64,000 bases of DNA from Spirosoma utsteinense. Its GTDB lineage: Bacteria; Bacteroidota; Bacteroidia; Cytophagales; Spirosomataceae. Positions within the stretch are counted from its first letter, which is position 1, and each line of letters starts with the position of its first letter. The position numbers and the translations under genes are program-made. The notes beneath the pieces were generated by a model that saw nothing but the letters and a program-made list of their open reading frames with translations, ran no database searches and had not been told where the DNA came from. Below are positions 44,787-54,700 of the stretch, piece after piece. The stretch covers positions 215,477 through 279,476 of the forward strand of contig NZ_VFIA01000003.1 of assembly GCF_014282275.1 (NCBI RefSeq), read 5' to 3'.

Positions 44787-45083
44787 ATGAGCCAGTACAT
44801 GGTTGAATTTGACCTTCCAGACGTAATGGATGAGGGATTCGCAAACCGGATTCCAGCCCAGCGGCTTAAAGTGGAGGAACTGATGGAAAAAGGTTTTCTA
44901 CTTTCGTACTCGCTTTCGGTCGACCGCCAGAAACTCTGGTGCATTTTTAAAGCTGATTCTGAGACCGACGTAATGAAGTCGGTTGCCGAGTTTCCGCTAA
45001 TCAAGTACATGACGCCGATGATTACCGAGTTGATGTTTCACAATATGGTAGCGGCTCGAATTCCACTTTTCTCACTTAACTGA
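44787..45083 (+). CDS. Muconolactone delta-isomerase-like protein
   Basis: A 98-residue ferredoxin-like fold protein (MSQYMVEFDLPDVMDEGFANRIPAQRLKVEEL...). The pattern, with a long first helix, LWCIFKADSETDVMKSV and a final short strand, is like the muconolactone isomerase/YciI-type dimeric alpha-beta barrels. It follows the dioxygenase and hydrolase genes in the same direction and ends in a strong terminator, so it may act on the same aromatic breakdown products. Catalytic residues of true muconolactone isomerase were not checked one by one, so the enzyme activity is uncertain. Confidence 0.7.
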   Translation: MSQYMVEFDLPDVMDEGFANRIPAQRLKVEELMEKGFLLSYSLSVDRQKLWCIFKADSETDVMKSVAEFPLIKYMTPMITELMFHNMVAARIPLFSLN

Positions 45084-45087
45084 ACAA

Positions 45088-45122
45088 ACAAAAAACCCTC
45101 TGATATAGAGGGTTTTTTGTTC
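45088..45122 (+). terminator. Intrinsic terminator of the dioxygenase-hydrolase-isomerase genes
   Basis: Perfect 14-bp stem (45088-45101 with 45107-45120) with a 5-nt loop. The stem begins in an A run and ends in TTTTTTGT, so it can also work in reverse. Confidence 0.92.
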
Positions 45123-45134
45123 GCCCTTAAATTG

Positions 45135-45142
45135 TACTTTTG
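45135..45142 (+). promoter_or_regulatory. Predicted -7 element (TACTTTTG) upstream of the barstar gene
   Basis: Perfect TAnnTTTG match. The nearest TTG (45117-45119) is only 15 nt upstream, closer than usual. The transcript would begin near 45148 and carry a 128-nt leader with a GTAACCAG/CTGGTTAC hairpin (45170-45192) and the parS-like palindrome. Confidence 0.45.
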
Positions 45143-45217
45143 CGGGCCTGATTTTCTAAAAACGCATAAGTAACCAGGGTTTAACTGGTTACATACGATT
45201 ATAATTGCCTGATTATC

Positions 45218-45234
45218 AGTTTCACGTGAAAACA
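45218..45234. promoter_or_regulatory. parS-like palindrome
   Basis: AGTTTCACGTGAAAACA contains the perfect 12-bp palindrome TTTCACGTGAAA and matches 13 consecutive positions (GTTTCACGTGAAA) of the 16-bp ParB-binding consensus TGTTTCACGTGAAACA. It differs mainly by one extra A before the final CA. It is intergenic, 42 bp before the barstar gene. Confidence 0.6.
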
Positions 45235-45275
45235 TTGGTTTAGTTGTATTTTGCTACAAAACTTTCAATAATCTC

Positions 45276-45719
45276 ATGACACCAAACATTCTGATCTGTC
45301 AGTCAGAACGCGAACTTGAGGCCCGCTACGCTGACTATTTCATTGCCCATATCGACGGGCAGAAAGCAACAACACTCCGTCAGTTCTACGAAGTGATGGC
45401 CGACATCCTGGAGATTCCCGACTTTGGCTTTACCCTGGAAACCCTCAACGAAGCCTTAAACGATCTTCAATGGCTGGAAGATGAACGCATCGTTTTGTAT
45501 TTCACGAACACACACGAGCTCATCAGCAAAGAGCGCGACCCGGCCAAAGTGGGCAACGTGCTGAACATCCTGGACGCGACAGCCGAGGACTGGAAATGGG
45601 TCGATGACGAAGGATTGGACAAGAAAGATATTGTCATTGTATTTGAAGACAGTCCCCGGATTCGTAAAATGCTCGAAAGCGAAAACATCGATTTCGAGAT
45701 GCTGGGTGAGCTGGACTGA
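45276..45719 (+). CDS. Barstar family protein (orphan barnase inhibitor-like)
   Basis: A 147-residue protein with a barstar fold: YFIAHIDGQKATTLRQFYEVMADILEIPDFGFTLETLNEALNDLQWL, in which a helix after HIDG, the acidic patch and the conserved Trp are typical. The C-terminal part is strongly acidic, which suits binding to a basic RNase. No barnase-like gene is next to it, so it may inhibit an RNase coded elsewhere, protect against a toxin from competitors, or have another role. It follows a parS-like site and is ended by the hairpin at 45826-45850. Confidence 0.85.
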   Translation: MTPNILICQSERELEARYADYFIAHIDGQKATTLRQFYEVMADILEIPDFGFTLETLNEALNDLQWLEDERIVLYFTNTHELISKERDPAKVGNVLNILDATAEDWKWVDDEGLDKKDIVIVFEDSPRIRKMLESENIDFEMLGELD

Positions 45720-45825
45720 GCGCCTGGCAGGCAGTCGATAAATGGCCTGGAATAAATTTGGCCGCTTCGTCTAAAGCCAGCCTTTTCAAGCAACAAATTT
45801 TAAAAACTTACTGTTACGATAATGT

Positions 45826-45860
45826 GCCGCCGGAATGTCCTTCCAGCGGCTTTTCGTGTT
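45826..45860 (+). terminator. Terminator between barstar and mfd
   Basis: GCCGCCGGAA (45826-45835) pairs with TTCCAGCGGC (45841-45850), one G-T type mismatch, with a 5-nt loop, followed by TTTTCGTGTTT. Its place inside the longest mfd frame supports a later mfd start. Confidence 0.65.
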
Positions 45861-45883
45861 TGCTCATACAACCTCGCCTGCGC

Positions 45884-48800
45884 TTGAAACCTGACGAATT
45901 ACTCGGTCTTTATACCGACGATGCTTTCATAAAATTACTGGCCGAGCCCTTTAACCGGAAGCCCTCCAGCGAACCCCAACGGTTGCAAATCAAAGGTCTG
46001 GCCGGTAGCCTGGATGCCGTTCTTGCATCAGCTATTTTCAAGTCCGTTGGTGGAAATCACTTGTACATCCTAACCGATCGTGATGAAGCCGCTTACTTTT
46101 TCAACGACCTGCAACACCTGTTGAGTCGCGAAGTATTGCTGTTTCCTATGTCGTACAAGAAGCCTTATCAATACGAGGAGATTGAGAATGCCAATGTACT
46201 GATGCGGGCCGAAGTGCTGAACAAGCTGAACCCCGCGCCCAAAGACGGGCTGCTGATGGTGACCTATCCTGAAGCGCTTTTCGAGAAAGTAATCAACAAA
46301 CGATCACTTCAGGCAAATACGCTTACCATCCGGGTAGGAGAGAAGCTGGATACCAGTTTTGTTGCGGAACTGCTTCAAAACTACGAATTTGAAAAGACTG
46401 ACTTTGTTTATGAAGCCGGTCAGTTTTCTGTCCGGGGTGGCATCATCGACGTATTCTCTTTTGCCAGCGAATATCCTTTTCGAATCGATCTGTTTGGCGA
46501 TGAAGTCGAGAGCATCCGCAAATTCAATCCGGAGTCGCAACTCTCTACTGACTCGGTCGATTTCATCAACATCATCCCGAATATTCAAACCAAACTGATT
46601 GAGGAGAGCCGTGAGCCGTTTCTCACTTTTCTGCCTGATGCCACCACGATCTGGGCAAAAGACGTTGAGTTCACGCTCGAAATTATTGAGAAATGTTACG
46701 AGAAGGCTGAACAGAGTTTTGAAACTGTTGTATCGGGCAGTGGCGGCATTCAAATTGTGCTCGACCCTAATGACCTGTTCGAAACGCGCCGAACCTTCCT
46801 GAACCAATTAAAAGGTTTCAGGACGGTGGAGTTCGGACGCAAGTTTTACTTCAAAACCGAAGGCAGGCAGCAATATCAATCCAAACCTCAGCCTTCGTTT
46901 AACAAAGATTTTAAACGGCTGGTCGACACGCTTGGGGAAAATCAGTCTAAAGGCTATACGAATATCATAGCTGCCGAATCATTCAAACAGCTGGACCGCC
47001 TTCGAACAATCTTTGAGGAACTTGATCCTTTCGTAACCTTCCAGCCCATGAACATCGGCCTGCGGGAAGGCTTTTTGGACGATGCCCTGAAGATTGCCTG
47101 CTTTACCGATCACCAGATCTTCGACCGGTATTACAAGTACCGGGTTCAGGACAAATTTTCTAAATCAAAAGCCCTGACACTTCGTGAACTGAAAACGCTG
47201 CAACCCGGTGATTACGTAACCCATGTTGACCATGGTATTGGCCGGTTTGCCGGGCTGGAGCGTGTCGATAATGCCGGGAACGAACAGGAGGCCATACGGT
47301 TGATCTACCGCGATAACGACATCCTGCTGGTAAGTATTCACAGTCTGCACAAGATCGCTAAGTACAGCGGCCGGGAGGGGGGTCCACCAACGATGAGTAA
47401 GCTTGGCTCGCAGGAGTGGGAGATGAAAAAATCCCGAATCCGGAAACAGGTCAAAGACATTGCCCGCGAGTTGATTGCATTGTATGCGAAGCGTCGAACG
47501 GCACCCGGCTTTGCGTATAGCCGCGATAGTTTCTTACAGGCCGAGCTCGAATCGTCTTTCCTCTACGAGGACACCCCCGATCAGGCCAAGGCGACGAACG
47601 ACGTTAAGGATGACATGGAACAGCCTCACCCGATGGATCGTCTGGTATGTGGCGATGTTGGGTTCGGTAAAACAGAGATTGCCATCCGGGCGGCATTCAA
47701 GGCCGTTACCGATAATAAACAGGTAGCCGTGCTGGTGCCAACGACCATCCTGGCCATGCAGCACTTCAAAACCTTCTCTGAGCGCATGGCCGACTTCCCG
47801 GTTAAGATTGCCTATATCAACCGGTTTCGATCACCTGCCCAGACTAAGGAGATACTGAAGGGGGTAGCCTCGGGCGAAATCGGGATTTTGATTGGAACGC
47901 ATCGGATCGTCAACAAAGACATTAAGTTTAAAGACCTGGGTCTACTGGTGATCGACGAAGAGCAAAAGTTTGGTGTGAAAACCAAAGACCGGCTCAAAGA
48001 AATGCGGGTTGAAGTAGATGTATTGACGTTAACGGCGACCCCTATTCCGCGTACCCTTCATTTCTCGCTTATGGGTGCCCGGGACTTATCGGTCATTGCT
48101 ACGCCCCCTCCCAACCGCCAGCCCGTCACAACAGAGGTACACCCTTTCAACGAAGCAACCATCCGGGATGCGGTGAGCTATGAGATCCGGCGGGGTGGTC
48201 AGGTCTTTTTTGTTCACAACCGCGTGAACGACATTGAATCGATTGGCAATCTCATCATGCGGCTTGTACCCGAAGCCCGTATAGGCGTAGCCCACGGTCA
48301 GATGGAGGGCGACAAACTCGAACGCATGATGACGCGGTTTATCGAAGGGGAATACGATGTGCTGGTTTCAACAAACATCATCGAGTCGGGGCTGGACATT
48401 TCAAATGCGAATACCATTCTGATCAATAATGCCCACTACTTTGGATTATCCGATCTCCATCAGATGCGCGGTAGGGTGGGGCGGTCGAATCGGAAAGCGT
48501 TCTGTTATCTGCTGACACCACCGCCCTCGGTACTGACGGCCGATGCCCGAAAGCGACTTCAGACCCTGGAAGACTTCTCAGACCTGGGCGAAGGATTCAA
48601 GATTGCTATGCGCGACCTCGATATACGGGGTGCCGGCAATTTGCTGGGTACTGAGCAAAGCGGTTTTGTGAACGACCTGGGTTTCGAGATGTACCATAAA
48701 GTACTGGACGAAGCGGTGCAGGAGCTACGGGAAAGCGAGTTTAAAGACCTTTTCGAAACCAAGCCCGGCGATCTGAAATTGTCTCTACCTGATACCGTGA

Positions 48801-49249
48801 TCGAGACAGACCTGCAGGTTGTCATTCCAGAACGCTACGTTTCAAACATCTCTGAGCGGTTAGCTTTATATACGCGCCTGGACAGCCTGGCTACTCCCGA
48901 AGAGCTGGCTGCGTTCCGGCAGGAAGTACAGGACCGATTCGGCCCATTGCCGGAAGAAGTTGAAAATTTGATCGAAATGGTAAACGTGCGGTGGAAAGCT
49001 GAACGGTTATACCTTGAAAAACTGACGCTTAAAAATAATATCCTGAAGGGCTACTTCGTTTCTAACGGGAACGATAACCGCGTAAACGCTTTCTTTACGT
49101 CTGACCAATTTGGCAAGGTAATTGACTACATCAAACGGAATCCGTCGATGTGCTCGTTACGGGAATCGAAAAACCGGCCTGTTTTCACCCATACTGATGT
49201 TTTTTCGGTCGAACGATTGGAGGAGATCATGGCTGAATTGACGAATTAA
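45884..49249 (+). CDS. mfd: Transcription-repair coupling factor
   Basis: A DNA translocase that removes stalled RNA polymerase at lesions and recruits UvrA. Using TTG at 45884, the protein has 1121 residues starting KPDELLGLYTDDAF, a normal N-terminus; the frame is open to another TTG at 45758, but a terminator hairpin lies in between. The UvrB-like domain is followed by the CarD-like RNA polymerase-interaction domain (LQPGDYVTHVDHGIGRFAGL). The helicase motor has Walker A GDVGFGKTEIA, DEEQ box VIDEEQKFGVK and motif TATPIPRT. The C-terminal Mfd domain is complete. There is no good ATG anywhere near the start. Confidence 0.95.
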   Translation: MKPDELLGLYTDDAFIKLLAEPFNRKPSSEPQRLQIKGLAGSLDAVLASAIFKSVGGNHLYILTDRDEAAYFFNDLQHLLSREVLLFPMSYKKPYQYEEIENANVLMRAEVLNKLNPAPKDGLLMVTYPEALFEKVINKRSLQANTLTIRVGEKLDTSFVAELLQNYEFEKTDFVYEAGQFSVRGGIIDVFSFASEYPFRIDLFGDEVESIRKFNPESQLSTDSVDFINIIPNIQTKLIEESREPFLTFLPDATTIWAKDVEFTLEIIEKCYEKAEQSFETVVSGSGGIQIVLDPNDLFETRRTFLNQLKGFRTVEFGRKFYFKTEGRQQYQSKPQPSFNKDFKRLVDTLGENQSKGYTNIIAAESFKQLDRLRTIFEELDPFVTFQPMNIGLREGFLDDALKIACFTDHQIFDRYYKYRVQDKFSKSKALTLRELKTLQPGDYVTHVDHGIGRFAGLERVDNAGNEQEAIRLIYRDNDILLVSIHSLHKIAKYSGREGGPPTMSKLGSQEWEMKKSRIRKQVKDIARELIALYAKRRTAPGFAYSRDSFLQAELESSFLYEDTPDQAKATNDVKDDMEQPHPMDRLVCGDVGFGKTEIAIRAAFKAVTDNKQVAVLVPTTILAMQHFKTFSERMADFPVKIAYINRFRSPAQTKEILKGVASGEIGILIGTHRIVNKDIKFKDLGLLVIDEEQKFGVKTKDRLKEMRVEVDVLTLTATPIPRTLHFSLMGARDLSVIATPPPNRQPVTTEVHPFNEATIRDAVSYEIRRGGQVFFVHNRVNDIESIGNLIMRLVPEARIGVAHGQMEGDKLERMMTRFIEGEYDVLVSTNIIESGLDISNANTILINNAHYFGLSDLHQMRGRVGRSNRKAFCYLLTPPPSVLTADARKRLQTLEDFSDLGEGFKIAMRDLDIRGAGNLLGTEQSGFVNDLGFEMYHKVLDEAVQELRESEFKDLFETKPGDLKLSLPDTVIETDLQVVIPERYVSNISERLALYTRLDSLATPEELAAFRQEVQDRFGPLPEEVENLIEMVNVRWKAERLYLEKLTLKNNILKGYFVSNGNDNRVNAFFTSDQFGKVIDYIKRNPSMCSLRESKNRPVFTHTDVFSVERLEEIMAELTN

Positions 49250-49288
49250 TAACGATTTTTGCACCTACGTTTTACACCAAATACAGCA

Positions 49289-50593
49289 ATGATTCAGAAG
49301 TATCACCTGCAACGAGCGGCTTATGTGCTCCTGGCAACGATTGCGCTGACCGCTTGCAGCAAATCCAAGCACCCGACCAGCGTAAAGCCGGGTAAGAAAA
49401 GTACGGCGACAGGTATCGCTTATAATGAGAAGGACGGCTTTCAGGTGAAAAAGTTTGCCGGTCAGAAAGCGGGTCCAAACCTTGTCTTTATTGAAGGTGG
49501 CCGCTTTACGATGGGCGCTCTGGAAGAAGACGTTATGAACACCCGCGACAACCGTGAGCGTACCGTTTCGATTCAATCGTTTTATATGGACGAAACCGAA
49601 ATGGCTAACGTCCACTACCTCGAATACTTGAACGCTATCACGCGTGACTCATCTGAGGAAGTAGTAAAAGCAGCTTTACCCGATACGACGGTTTGGGCGA
49701 AGGACATGTCTTTCAACGATTCCTACGTAACCCAATACCTACGTTACCCTGCATTCCGCTATTACCCGGTAGTTGGCGTATCGTGGGTACAGGCCAGCGA
49801 TTACGCTATTTGGCGTTCCAATGCCGTAAATGCTGAACTGGCAAAAGGGGGGACAAGCACCAAAAAGAAAGGAAGCGGGGGTGGATTCTCACTCAAACGG
49901 AAATCTAAAAAAGCAGCTGATCCAGCCCTGGCCGAAGCTGGCGCTGAAACAGAAACAGCCGGCGCTACTACTGCTTCAGCTGCACCTGCCAAGCCTAGCC
50001 TAGAGAGTGGGATGATCCTTCCCGACTATCGTCTGCCTACAGAAGCAGAATGGGAATATGCAGCCAAGGCCCTTATTGGCACTCAGTATATGGATGAGAA
50101 CCAGATCAACCAGCGGATTTATCCCTGGGATGGCTCATCGGTACGTAACCCAAAGAAAGGCCGCAAACAAGGACAGATGCTCGCCAACTTTAAGCGGGGT
50201 CGGGGTGACTACGCGGGTATTGCCGGTCGGTCTAACGACGGAGCCATTATTACCAATGAAATTTACGCGTATCCTGCCAACGATTTCGGCTTGTACAATA
50301 TGGCCGGCAACGTAAACGAATGGGTCTATGACGTTTATCGTCCCTTGTCTTATCAAGACGTTAACGACCTGAACCCGATTCGCCGGAATGGGTACGGTGA
50401 CGAATCTAAAAACTACGATTCGAAAAACAAGAACTCGCTTATTGATGATAAGCTCCGGGTTTACAAAGGTGGCTCCTGGAATGACGTAGCTTACTGGTTA
50501 TCGCCAGGAACGCGCCGTTATCTTGACCAGGATTCAGCAACAGCTATGGTTGGTTTCCGCTGTGCCATGATTGGTGTAGGCCGGAACAAATAA
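49289..50593 (+). CDS. gldJ: GldJ-like gliding/type IX secretion lipoprotein, SUMF1 domain
   Basis: A 434-residue lipoprotein; start ATG 49289 gives a signal ending LLATIALTAC. The SUMF1 (formylglycine-generating-enzyme-like) domain begins FIEGGRFTMGALEEDVMNTR and SFYMDETEMANVHYLEYL, then RYYPVVGVSWVQASDYAIWR, LPTEAEWEYAAKAL, YNMAGNVNEWVYDVYRP and YKGGSWNDVAYWL. The MNTRDN...ALPDTTVW...YLRYPAF pattern is that of GldJ more than GldK. A low-complexity Lys/Ala/Glu/Thr insert occupies about residues 190-240. GldJ is needed for gliding and stabilises the type IX secretion machinery. No other gld gene is adjacent. It starts 39 bases after mfd. Confidence 0.82.
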   Translation: MIQKYHLQRAAYVLLATIALTACSKSKHPTSVKPGKKSTATGIAYNEKDGFQVKKFAGQKAGPNLVFIEGGRFTMGALEEDVMNTRDNRERTVSIQSFYMDETEMANVHYLEYLNAITRDSSEEVVKAALPDTTVWAKDMSFNDSYVTQYLRYPAFRYYPVVGVSWVQASDYAIWRSNAVNAELAKGGTSTKKKGSGGGFSLKRKSKKAADPALAEAGAETETAGATTASAAPAKPSLESGMILPDYRLPTEAEWEYAAKALIGTQYMDENQINQRIYPWDGSSVRNPKKGRKQGQMLANFKRGRGDYAGIAGRSNDGAIITNEIYAYPANDFGLYNMAGNVNEWVYDVYRPLSYQDVNDLNPIRRNGYGDESKNYDSKNKNSLIDDKLRVYKGGSWNDVAYWLSPGTRRYLDQDSATAMVGFRCAMIGVGRNK

Positions 50594-50614
50594 GCCAGCT
50601 GCAAATAGACATAC

Positions 50615-50644
50615 TAGCGGCCACTCAGCGATGGGTGGCCGCTA
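50615..50644. terminator. Hairpin between gldJ and comF
   Basis: Perfect 10-bp arms TAGCGGCCAC (50615-50624) and GTGGCCGCTA (50635-50644) around a 10-nt loop. The right arm overlaps the 3' end of comF. Serves both convergent genes. Confidence 0.7.
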
Positions 50645-51344
50645 ATGTTAATACCCCTACCGAACGACACCCCGCTTTTAGCAGTTCGGCGGCACAGGCC
50701 TCCAGAGTCGCGCCTGTCGTTAATACATCATCGACTAAGATGATGCTTTTGCCGGCCACTTCACGATAGTCCGGCACATCGAATACCGTCATTACATTCT
50801 CCCAGCGTTCCATCCTGTTTTTATTCGTTTGCGATGAATGGAATCGCTTACGAATCAGAACATCCTTCCGTACGGGTATTGCGAGCGCTTCCGATAACCC
50901 TTCGGCAATCCAGTCGGCCTGGTTGAAACCGCGCTGGTTCAGGCGGCTTTTGTGGAGCGGTACACCAACCAGCATGTCTGCTTCGGCAATAAGGGTATGC
51001 TCCGTTTTCAATTGGTAACCATACCATCTGGCTACTTCTTTAGCTGCTTCCTTCTGGCCTTTGTATTTAATCTGGTGAATTAGCTTTTGGACAATCCCAC
51101 CTTTCGTGAAATAAACGAATGAAGCTGAAAAAGCGATGGGCACTTTTCCGGCAAACTTATTGAGGTGGTACGAGTATAGGGGATCACAATGCTGTTTCGT
51201 TTCGGGCAAATTTATACGGCAGGTTGTACACAGGATTTTCTCATTGGCGCTCAATGACCGTGTACAGCCGAGGCAAAGTGTAGGAAAGAGTAGATCGGCG
51301 AAATCAGCCAGCAGTGAGTAAAAAAATCTAAAGCGGCTATCCAT
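50625..51344 (-). CDS. ComF family protein
   Basis: A 239-residue phosphoribosyltransferase-fold protein. The N-terminal zinc-finger-like region has CLGCTRS and CTTCRINLP plus a later cysteine in KQHCD. The PRPP-loop motif is IILVDDVLTTGATLEACAAEL. ComF proteins are associated with DNA uptake in some bacteria, but most Bacteroidota have one without full competence genes, so the role is uncertain. It converges with gldJ and is divergent from the small gene at 51401. Confidence 0.92.
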   Translation of the reverse strand: MDSRFRFFYSLLADFADLLFPTLCLGCTRSLSANEKILCTTCRINLPETKQHCDPLYSYHLNKFAGKVPIAFSASFVYFTKGGIVQKLIHQIKYKGQKEAAKEVARWYGYQLKTEHTLIAEADMLVGVPLHKSRLNQRGFNQADWIAEGLSEALAIPVRKDVLIRKRFHSSQTNKNRMERWENVMTVFDVPDYREVAGKSIILVDDVLTTGATLEACAAELLKAGCRSVGVLTLAATHR

Positions 51345-51400
51345 ATGTTATTGACGGTAAATCGTTGTAATTTAGAGAGAACAATAAATTTGTGCTGACC

Positions 51401-51745
51401 ATGAATGAAAATAATATAGATGCGTCGTGGGAAGACTTACTGGCTCAGTTACAGCTGCTAGTCGGTAAGCGCCCTGCCGACCTTAATGCGGTCCTTTTCT
51501 TAATTGGTGTTCAGGAGTTGGGTAAGGGTCCTATTCGTTTTTCGAAAGAAGCTAAACAGGACCTGATGCATATTGCCGTTTGTAAAATACTAAGTCAAAG
51601 TGGTTACTACATTTTTGATGGCCATGATAAAGATGGATGGCCTCTGTGGACGTTGGCGAAACCCCTTCCCCACGGCGACCTGATGGCTCAGGAAAGTTTT
51701 TTGAAGAAGCACGTGATCCTCTACTTTCAATCTGTACTAGTTTAA
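51401..51745 (+). CDS. Conserved hypothetical protein upstream of the DUF4175 gene
   Basis: A 114-residue cytoplasmic protein (ATG at 51401). It has a clear pattern (LNAVLFLIGVQELGKGPIRFSKEAKQDLMHIAVCKIL) and looks globular and mainly helical, without a recognised family. It has good coding composition and lies 28 bases before the DUF4175 gene in the same direction, so the two are probably co-transcribed. No function can be proposed. Confidence 0.75.
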   Translation: MNENNIDASWEDLLAQLQLLVGKRPADLNAVLFLIGVQELGKGPIRFSKEAKQDLMHIAVCKILSQSGYYIFDGHDKDGWPLWTLAKPLPHGDLMAQESFLKKHVILYFQSVLV

Positions 51746-51773
51746 AACTTACAGCTGGTCAACTCCTATATTC

Positions 51774-54700
51774 ATGCAGGCTTCAAACGCATATACGACA
51801 TTACTCGAGCGGATCGACGAATACAAAAAGCGGTATTTTCAGAACCAACTGGTCAAAGGTACTTTGTTCTTTGTAGCGCTACTTGGCGTGGGTTATCTGT
51901 TTGTCAATACCGCTGAATTCATCGGCCGCTTCAACTCGACCGGGCGGGGTGCTTTGTTTTTTGGCTTTGTACTTACGGCGGCTTACGGATTATATCGTTT
52001 TATTATTCGGCCGCTTATGAGCTTATATGGCTTGAATAAGCCGCTCTCCAATGATGAAGCGGCTCGGCAAATAGGCACTTACTTTCCTGAGGTGGGGGAT
52101 AAGTTATTAAACACGTTGCAACTCCAGCGGATAGCTACCGATCAGTCTGATCTGCTTCAGGCCAGTTTGAACCAACGGTCAAATCAACTGCTCATCAACC
52201 GGTTTTCATCTGCTATCCAGATCAGTCATAACCGCCAGTTTCTGAAGTATGCAATTCCACCTCTTGTTCTTATCCTGCTGATACTGGTTGTCAACCCAGC
52301 TTTTTTCACCAAGTCCTCAAGTCGGTTGGTGAACTACAATAAAGAGTTTGTTGAGGAGGCTCCCTTCCAGTTTGTCATCCAGAATAAATCGTTGAAGACC
52401 TTCCGGAACGAAGATTTTCCTTTGTCTGTCAAGCTAACCGGTGATGCACTTCCACAAGCCGTTTACGTTGTTAGCAATGGTACACGTTTCAAACTCGAGC
52501 GTTCGGGAGAGCAGTTTACTTATACGTTTAATAACCTACAGCGTGAACTAAACTTCCATCTGGAAGCGGTTGGGTTTAAATCGCCAACCTATAAAGTTGC
52601 ACTAATCGATCGCCCAGCGGTTCTTTCTTTCAACGTTAAACTTGACTATCCGGCCTACCTGAACAAGCCCTCTGAGGAGCTTGCTAACGTTGGTAATCTT
52701 CTTGTTCCCCAGGGCACTTTTGTACACTGGGAGTTTGCCGCAGACCACACAGATTCGCTTCTGTTACGCTTCAATTCGGATGCTAAAGCAGTACCGGCCC
52801 AATTGATCGATGATAATACATTTGTATTAAAAAGGCGCGTAATGCAGAGTTCGCAGTATACTGTCTCACTAAAGAATAGCCAGATCCAATCCCCCTCCTC
52901 AATTCAATATAATGTGCAGGTGGTTCCTGACCGTTTTCCGCAAGTGTCGGTCGATCAGATTCAGGATACAGTTACCTATAATTATATTGCTCTTTCAGGT
53001 CTTGTATCGGATGATTATGGTTTCTCTAAACTACGGTTAAACTATACTATCAAACGAGGTGGTAAAAGCTCACCTGCCTACTCGAAGGACATTCCCGTTA
53101 ACCGTTCAACCACGTCTCAAAACTTTGTTTATAACTGGTCGCTCGACAGCCTTAAGCTGGGCCAGGAAGATCGGCTAGAATACTTCGTTCAGGTATGGGA
53201 CAATGATGGAGTAAATGGCCCCAAGTCCAGCCGGTCGAACCAGCTGAATTTTGCTGTTCCTTCTAATGCTGAAGTGCAGAAGCAGGTAGACAAATCAGCC
53301 GAAAAAACTGAGGAACAAATTGACAAAGCCCTATCCCAAACTCAGGAGATTAAGAAGGAATTGAAGACGATGGAAGACCGGATGCGTACGAAGAAATCAT
53401 CCGACTTCCAGGACAAGAAGCAACTTCAGGAAGTACTTCAGAAGCGAGAAGAGTTGATGAAAGACGTTCAGAAACTTCAGGAGCAGTTCCAGAAAACGAA
53501 CGAAACTCAACAGCGTTTTGCAGAGAAGAATAAGTCGACACAGGAAAAAATGGACCAGCTTCAGAAGCTGTTCAACGAATTATTGGATCCCGAGTCGAAG
53601 CAGCTTTATGAGCAACTCAAGCAACTTCTCGAAAAGAAACAGGATGATAAAGCTTCTGATTTGCTGGATCGGTTGAGTCGTAAGGAGCGCAATATGGAGC
53701 GTGATTTAGACCGGGCGCTCAAACTGTTTAAACAGATGCAGCTTGAGCAGAAGGTCAACAACGTGGCCGAAAATCTGGAAAAGCAGGCCGATCAGTTAGA
53801 TAAACAGGCCGAAGAAAGCGCTAAGAAAAACGAGTCTACCGAAGAGCAACAGCAGCAGCAGGAGAAGTCTCAGGAAGACTTTAAGAATACACAGGAACAG
53901 CTTAAAGAGATTGACAAGCAGGCTGAGAAAGATGAGTTGAACAAGCCTGAACCCTCCGAAAAAGACCAGAATGAGATTGAGAAAGAGATGAAGGAAGCTA
54001 TGGAACAGCTCAAAAAGAACCAGAGCAAAAAGGCTTCACCAGCGCAGAGCAAAGCGTCTAAATCAATGCGGTCTATGAGTAAGGCGATGCAGGAATCCAT
54101 GGAATCATCGGAGATGGAGGAGTTGCAGGAAAACATGAATAACCTGCGAAACATACTTGACAACCTTGTCACGCTATCCTTTGGCCAGGAGCGGGTGATG
54201 AAAGATTTCAGGGGTATGAGTTTGCAGGATCCGAGGGTTACCAAGCTTTCTCAGGAGCAGCTTAAACTCCAGGACGACGCCAAGATCATTGAGGATAGTC
54301 TAAATGCGTTAGCCAGTCGGGTTGTACAGATTCAATCGTTTGTAACGCGTGAACTGACTAACATGAAGTTTTATATGGACGAGAGCACACAACAATTGCG
54401 CGATCGTCGGCTTAGCGTGGCCGCGTCTAAGCAGCAGTTTGCCATGACTTCGATCAATAATCTAGCCCTCATGCTTAGCGATGTATTGAAAAATATGCAA
54501 CAGCAAATGAATGCTATGGCCATGCCGGGTAAAGGCCAGGGCGGCAAAAAAGGTAAGAAGCCCGGAGAAGGAGAGGGGATGGGTGAGATGCAAAAGAAGT
54601 TGAACGCTCAGATGAAGGAAATGCAAAAGGGTGGTAAGTCAGGCAGGGGATTATCTGAAGAGCTTTCCCAAATGGCAGCTCAACAGGCTATGATTCGCAG

